Origin: Pleurocapsa sp. MO_226.B13
GTDB lineage: Bacteria; Cyanobacteriota; Cyanobacteriia; Cyanobacteriales; Xenococcaceae
Length of the DNA stretch: 26,966 nt
Direction of reading: 5' to 3'
Assembly: GCA_030064795.1 (NCBI GenBank)
Contig: JASJEI010000274.1
Location: 1-26,966, forward strand
The notes under the pieces were generated by a model. The model was not told the DNA's origin. It saw only the letters and a program-made list of their open reading frames with translations, and ran no database searches. How positions within the stretch are numbered: the first letter of the stretch is position 1; the number at the start of each line of letters is the position of its first letter. Shown in pieces: positions 24,371 through 26,966 of this stretch. Made by a program: the position numbers and the translations under genes.

Positions 24371-25426
24371 ATGCATAAAATACCCGTTACTGTAATTTCA
24401 GGCTTTTTGGGCGCAGGCAAAACCACTTTGGTGCGACATCTACTACAAAATAATCAGGGCAGACGTATTGCTGTTTTAGTGAATGAGTTTGGGGAAGTAG
24501 GAATTGATGGAGATTTATTGCGATCGTGTCAAATTTGCGATGAATCGGAAAGTCCCGATAGTAATATCGTGGAATTAACTAATGGCTGCTTATGTTGTAC
24601 CGTCCAAGAAGAATTTTATCCCACCATGCAGGAACTACTCAAACGACGGGATAAAATTGATTGCCTCTTAATTGAAACTTCGGGGTTAGCCCTACCCAAA
24701 CCTCTAATTCAAGCTTTTCGCTGGCCTGCAATTCGCAACAGTGCCACAGTAGATGGAGTAGTTACGGTAGTAGATTGTCATGCTTTGGCAACAGGAAATT
24801 TAGTGGGAGATCTCGATGCTTTAGAATCTCAACGACAGGCAGATCCGAACTTAGAACATGAAACCCCAATTGAAGAATTATTTGAAGATCAGCTAGCCTG
24901 TGCCGATCTGGTGTTGTTGACCAAAACCGATCTAGTAGACATAGAGGCGTTAACTAAAATAAAAGCTTGGCTCAAACAAGAACTTCAGCCTGGAGTCAAA
25001 ATAGTTACCGCCAGTCAAGGAATAATCGAACCAGATCTGTTATTAGGTTTTAATGCAGCAGTAGAAGATTGTTTGGATAGTCGTCATTCTCACCACGACC
25101 ATGAAGAAGAACACGAACACGACGATGAGATTAATTCCATCGAACTGATTGTCGATCGAGCATTTGTTCCTCAATCTCTAACCGACACACTCAAACAACT
25201 GCTACAAGAACAAGAAATCTATCGCGTTAAAGGATTTGTCAATGTAGCTAATAAACCCATGCGGTTAGTTTTACAAGGGGTAGGCAATCGATTCGATCGC
25301 TTTTACGATCGCCCGTGGCAACCAGACGAACCCAAACTGACACGTTTGGTCTTGATTGGCAGAAATCTTAACCGAGATAGTATAGAACAAGCTATTTTAG
25401 GCGACAAAATCTTAGCCCGATCGTAA
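24371..25426 (+). CDS. cobW: CobW-family metal-chaperone GTPase
   Basis: A 351-residue G3E-family GTPase. The P-loop GFLGAGKTT (11-19), NEFGEVGIDG (38-47), the metal-binding CXCC motif GCLCC (72-76), IETSGLALP (101-109) and TKTDL (184-188) are all present. A His/Asp/Glu-rich stretch (239-253) precedes the C-terminal CobW_C domain (about 255-345). It uses GTP hydrolysis to hand a metal ion, here probably cobalt, to a client. The B12 riboswitch upstream supports a role in cobalamin synthesis instead of zinc homeostasis (context inference; COG0523 subgroups are hard to separate). Its ribosome binding site is weak. A MITE is inserted one base after the stop codon. Confidence 0.88.
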   Translation: MHKIPVTVISGFLGAGKTTLVRHLLQNNQGRRIAVLVNEFGEVGIDGDLLRSCQICDESESPDSNIVELTNGCLCCTVQEEFYPTMQELLKRRDKIDCLLIETSGLALPKPLIQAFRWPAIRNSATVDGVVTVVDCHALATGNLVGDLDALESQRQADPNLEHETPIEELFEDQLACADLVLLTKTDLVDIEALTKIKAWLKQELQPGVKIVTASQGIIEPDLLLGFNAAVEDCLDSRHSHHDHEEEHEHDDEINSIELIVDRAFVPQSLTDTLKQLLQEQEIYRVKGFVNVANKPMRLVLQGVGNRFDRFYDRPWQPDEPKLTRLVLIGRNLNRDSIEQAILGDKILARS

Positions 25427-25427
25427 T

Positions 25428-25530
25428 TAGGACTTACGCACCGAGGAGATTTTGACTCTACATATATTGTAGGGTGGGGTTTGCCCCGCCCTACCTATGG
25501 CGTTAATAAGGTCGATCTGCGTAAGTCCTA
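25428..25530. mobile_element. MITE with 13-bp terminal inverted repeats and 5-bp target duplication
   Basis: TAGGACTTACGCA (25428-25440) and its exact reverse complement TGCGTAAGTCCTA (25518-25530) bound a 103-bp element. The pentamer GTAAT flanks it on both sides (25423-25427 and 25531-25535), as expected for a target-site duplication. Inside, GTAGGGTGGGG (25469-25479) and CCCCGCCCTAC (25484-25494) form an 11-bp hairpin with one G-T pair. There is no coding capacity. The left target copy includes the cobW stop codon, and the inner hairpin could now act as a transcript end. Confidence 0.85.
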
Positions 25531-25698
25531 GTAATTATTTCTGGAAGAGAGCGATCGCGATCGGCATTATCTTGTCATACTTGTCTTTGTACTCAAATCA
25601 TAACTTCTTAATTTATTCCCGACTGCCGATTTCATCCCGACTTATTCTCTATTGCTTTTTAGATTGAGAGACAAATTAATCGAGAGGTGAAATCAATC

Positions 25699-25875
25699 AT
25701 GCAACTTTGTTATCGCGGTACTAGATATCAAGCAAAAACTAAGGCAATCGATCCAATTGAATCAGAAAGGACTGGCAGATTTTTAGGTCAAATATATACT
25801 ATACGTCAAACAAATTATCGCAGTCCTTTACATTCAGACATCTACAAATATCGTGGCATTGTCTATCAAAAATAA
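25699..25875 (+). CDS. DUF4278-family small protein
   Basis: From ATG 25699 the protein has 58 residues. It begins MQLCYRGTRYQ and ends SDIYKYRGIVYQK, the paired YRG motifs at both ends that characterise DUF4278 proteins, a family almost confined to cyanobacteria. The middle contains GRFLGQIYTIRQ, also typical. Function is unknown. The AGGTGA at 25685-25690 stands at good distance from ATG 25699, so the longer GTG start at 25687 is less likely. Several copies of this family usually occur in one genome. Confidence 0.75.
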   Translation: MQLCYRGTRYQAKTKAIDPIESERTGRFLGQIYTIRQTNYRSPLHSDIYKYRGIVYQK

Positions 25876-25895
25876 ATTAAATGCTGATAACTCTT

Positions 25896-26036
25896 GTAAG
25901 GGCGGTTCCCTAAAGGACTCACTTTATGCGAAGCGGCTTGCACTTGTCCTAAAGGATACACCTTCGGACATTGTACCCTTGTGGTATATCGCATTGAGTG
26001 TATCCATGATAGACGCTTCGCGCGAACCGCCCCTAC
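25896..26036. mobile_element. Repeat element with GTA(A/G)GGGCGGTTC inverted ends
   Basis: GTAAGGGCGGTTC (25896-25908) and GAACCGCCCCTAC (26024-26036) are inverted repeats with one mismatch, bounding 141 bp. The inner sequence contains CCTAAAGGA twice (25909-25917 and 25949-25957) and pieces such as GCGAAGCGGC that are frequent in pleurocapsalean spacer repeats. It has no convincing gene and ends 18 bp before the start of the flavoprotein gene. Confidence 0.6.
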
Positions 26037-26054
26037 GAATTCCGAACTTAGAAA

Positions 26055-26966
26055 ATGATGATGCAAATAACCGAATCAAAAAAAAAATACAGATTATCTG
26101 GCTGTTGCTGCCGATGTTGCTAAAGCTTTAGCCAGTAGTGCGGTAGAACGCGATCGCCTTAATGATATTCCTCAAGCAGAAATTGATTTACTCAAAAAAT
26201 CTGGTTTACTATTACTATCAGTTCCTCAAGAGCATGGCGGTATGGGGGCAACTTGGTCAGAAGTCTACAGGGTCGTGCAAATCTTGTCCGCAGCAGACGG
26301 TTCGACGGGACAACTTTATAATAACCACATTACCTTAGTAGCTTTGGGAGAAACAGCAGGTAGAGTAGAGCAAGCCTCTCAGTTTTATCGTCTTACCAGC
26401 CAACAAAATTTGTTTTGGGCTAATGCAGTCAATGGTAGGGATGCTCGGCTAAAAATTACCCCAGACGGCGATCGCTTTTTAGTTAATGGGATCAAAAGCT
26501 TTGGTACGGGGGTTGCTGTCGGAGATCTTAATGTTATCGCAGCCATGCAAGAAGGGGTGGAAGCTCCAGTTGTATTTGTCTTACCCAAAGATAGGGCGGG
26601 CATTACCTACAATTATGATTGGGATAATATGGGTCAACGTCGTACGGCTAGTGGTAGCTATAGCTTTGATAATGTACGGGTTAATCGAGCAGAGATTTTG
26701 GGGCCACCACCAGTATCGGAAAGTGCCTTCCCGACGCTAATCTTTTTGGTAACGCAGCTATCCAAAACCTTTGTCTATCTGGGTATTGCTCAAGGAGCTT
26801 TAGCAGCAGCCCAAGAATATACCTCAACTAAGACTCGTCCTTGGATTAGTTCGGGAGTCGATCGCGCTTGTGAAGACCCCTTTATTCTCTACCACTATGG
26901 GGAATTCTGGACAGAACTACAGGCAGCGATCGCCCTAGCGGAAAGAGCGGCCAAAAAAATAGATGC
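26055..26966 (+). pseudogene. SfnB/DszC-type acyl-CoA-dehydrogenase-fold flavoprotein, frameshifted after the start and cut by the window end
   Basis: Frame 1 is open from 26071 to the window end and encodes about 298 residues of an acyl-CoA-dehydrogenase-fold protein: LLKKSGLLLLSVPQEHGGMG, STGQLYNNH, FLVNGIKSFGTG, DNMGQRRTASGSYSFDNV and KTFVYLGIAQGALAAAQEYT. These fit the flavin-dependent monooxygenase branch (SfnB, DszC) that acts in organosulfur use. No start codon precedes it in frame. An ATG triplet run at 26055-26063 opens MMMQITESK in another frame, and the two meet at a run of ten A (26078-26087). With nine A the product would read MMMQITESKKNTDYLAVAAD, as expected for the family N-terminus. 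It may be a pseudogene, a sequencing error, or rescued by transcript slippage. The 3' end lies outside. Confidence 0.75.

Noticed and set aside
25866..26066. 66-codon leftward ORF in the same repeat
   Set aside because: It lies almost wholly in the inverted-end repeat; its length reflects the repeat and not selection for protein.
25853..26131. 92-codon rightward ORF spanning the repeat and the A10 run
   Set aside because: It overlaps the DUF4278 gene end, translates a dispersed repeat, and resembles no protein; the real coding signal past 26071 is in another frame.
26385..26603. Leftward ORF opposite the flavoprotein gene
   Set aside because: It is antisense to a frame with clear acyl-CoA-dehydrogenase-fold motifs and has no recognisable features.
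1..26966. tRNA, rRNA and defence-system genes
   Set aside because: None was recognised on either strand by reading; no tRNA-like cloverleaf or toxin-antitoxin, restriction or cas motif was noticed.

Overview
The window is cyanobacterial. The palindrome GCGATCGC (HIP1) recurs throughout (for example 573-580, 5021-5028, 19798-19805), the DNA is AT-rich, and the small protein families (DUF4278, a B12-riboswitch/CobW locus, ArgJ, a Ser/Thr kinase with a C-terminal membrane module) are typical of the phylum. The many repeats, MITE-like elements and gene relics suggest a large, repeat-rich genome of the Pleurocapsales/Chroococcales kind; this placement is inference.

Positions 1-770 hold a 2H phosphoesterase gene whose start is disturbed by a 7-bp tandem duplication, then the stump of a two-partner-secretion adhesin gene. 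Positions 744-15895 form an exopolysaccharide locus with genes on both strands: five GT4 glycosyltransferases, a Wzy/O-antigen-ligase-like membrane protein, a PAPS-type sulfotransferase, a HepA/MsbA-like ABC exporter, a Wzc/GumC-like co-polymerase, and a membrane-anchored response regulator without a DNA-binding domain. A low-molecular-weight tyrosine phosphatase follows the last glycosyltransferase (15973-16452). The sulfotransferase suggests a sulfated polymer. No priming glycosyltransferase, Wzx flippase or outer-membrane OPX protein is present, so the pathway must draw on genes elsewhere.

The most notable point is the signalling part of this locus. The Wzc-like protein keeps its overall architecture but has lost the Walker A lysine, the Walker B aspartate and the C-terminal tyrosine cluster, so it looks like a pseudokinase. 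The phosphatase keeps its CX5R loop but seems to lack the general-acid aspartate. The gene directly downstream of the Wzc-like gene encodes a receiver domain with an intact phosphorylation site, a long coiled coil and a C-terminal membrane anchor. Together they suggest polysaccharide chain-length or export control by a receiver protein instead of tyrosine autophosphorylation (inference).

Positions 16484-20292 carry a glutathione S-transferase, an Hsp20 pseudogene cut by a dispersed repeat, a Ser/Thr kinase, a small secreted protein, a TPR pseudogene and a small conserved protein. Positions 20475-23699 carry a phospholipase-D-family lipoprotein with an EF-hand loop, a 600-bp repeat-filled spacer with a MITE, and argJ. 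Positions 23826-25426 carry a cobalamin riboswitch, a probable remnant of a membrane transporter gene, and cobW. The right end has a MITE with target-site duplication directly behind cobW, a DUF4278 gene, another repeat, and an SfnB/DszC-type flavoprotein gene with a frameshift in a run of ten A that continues past the window edge.
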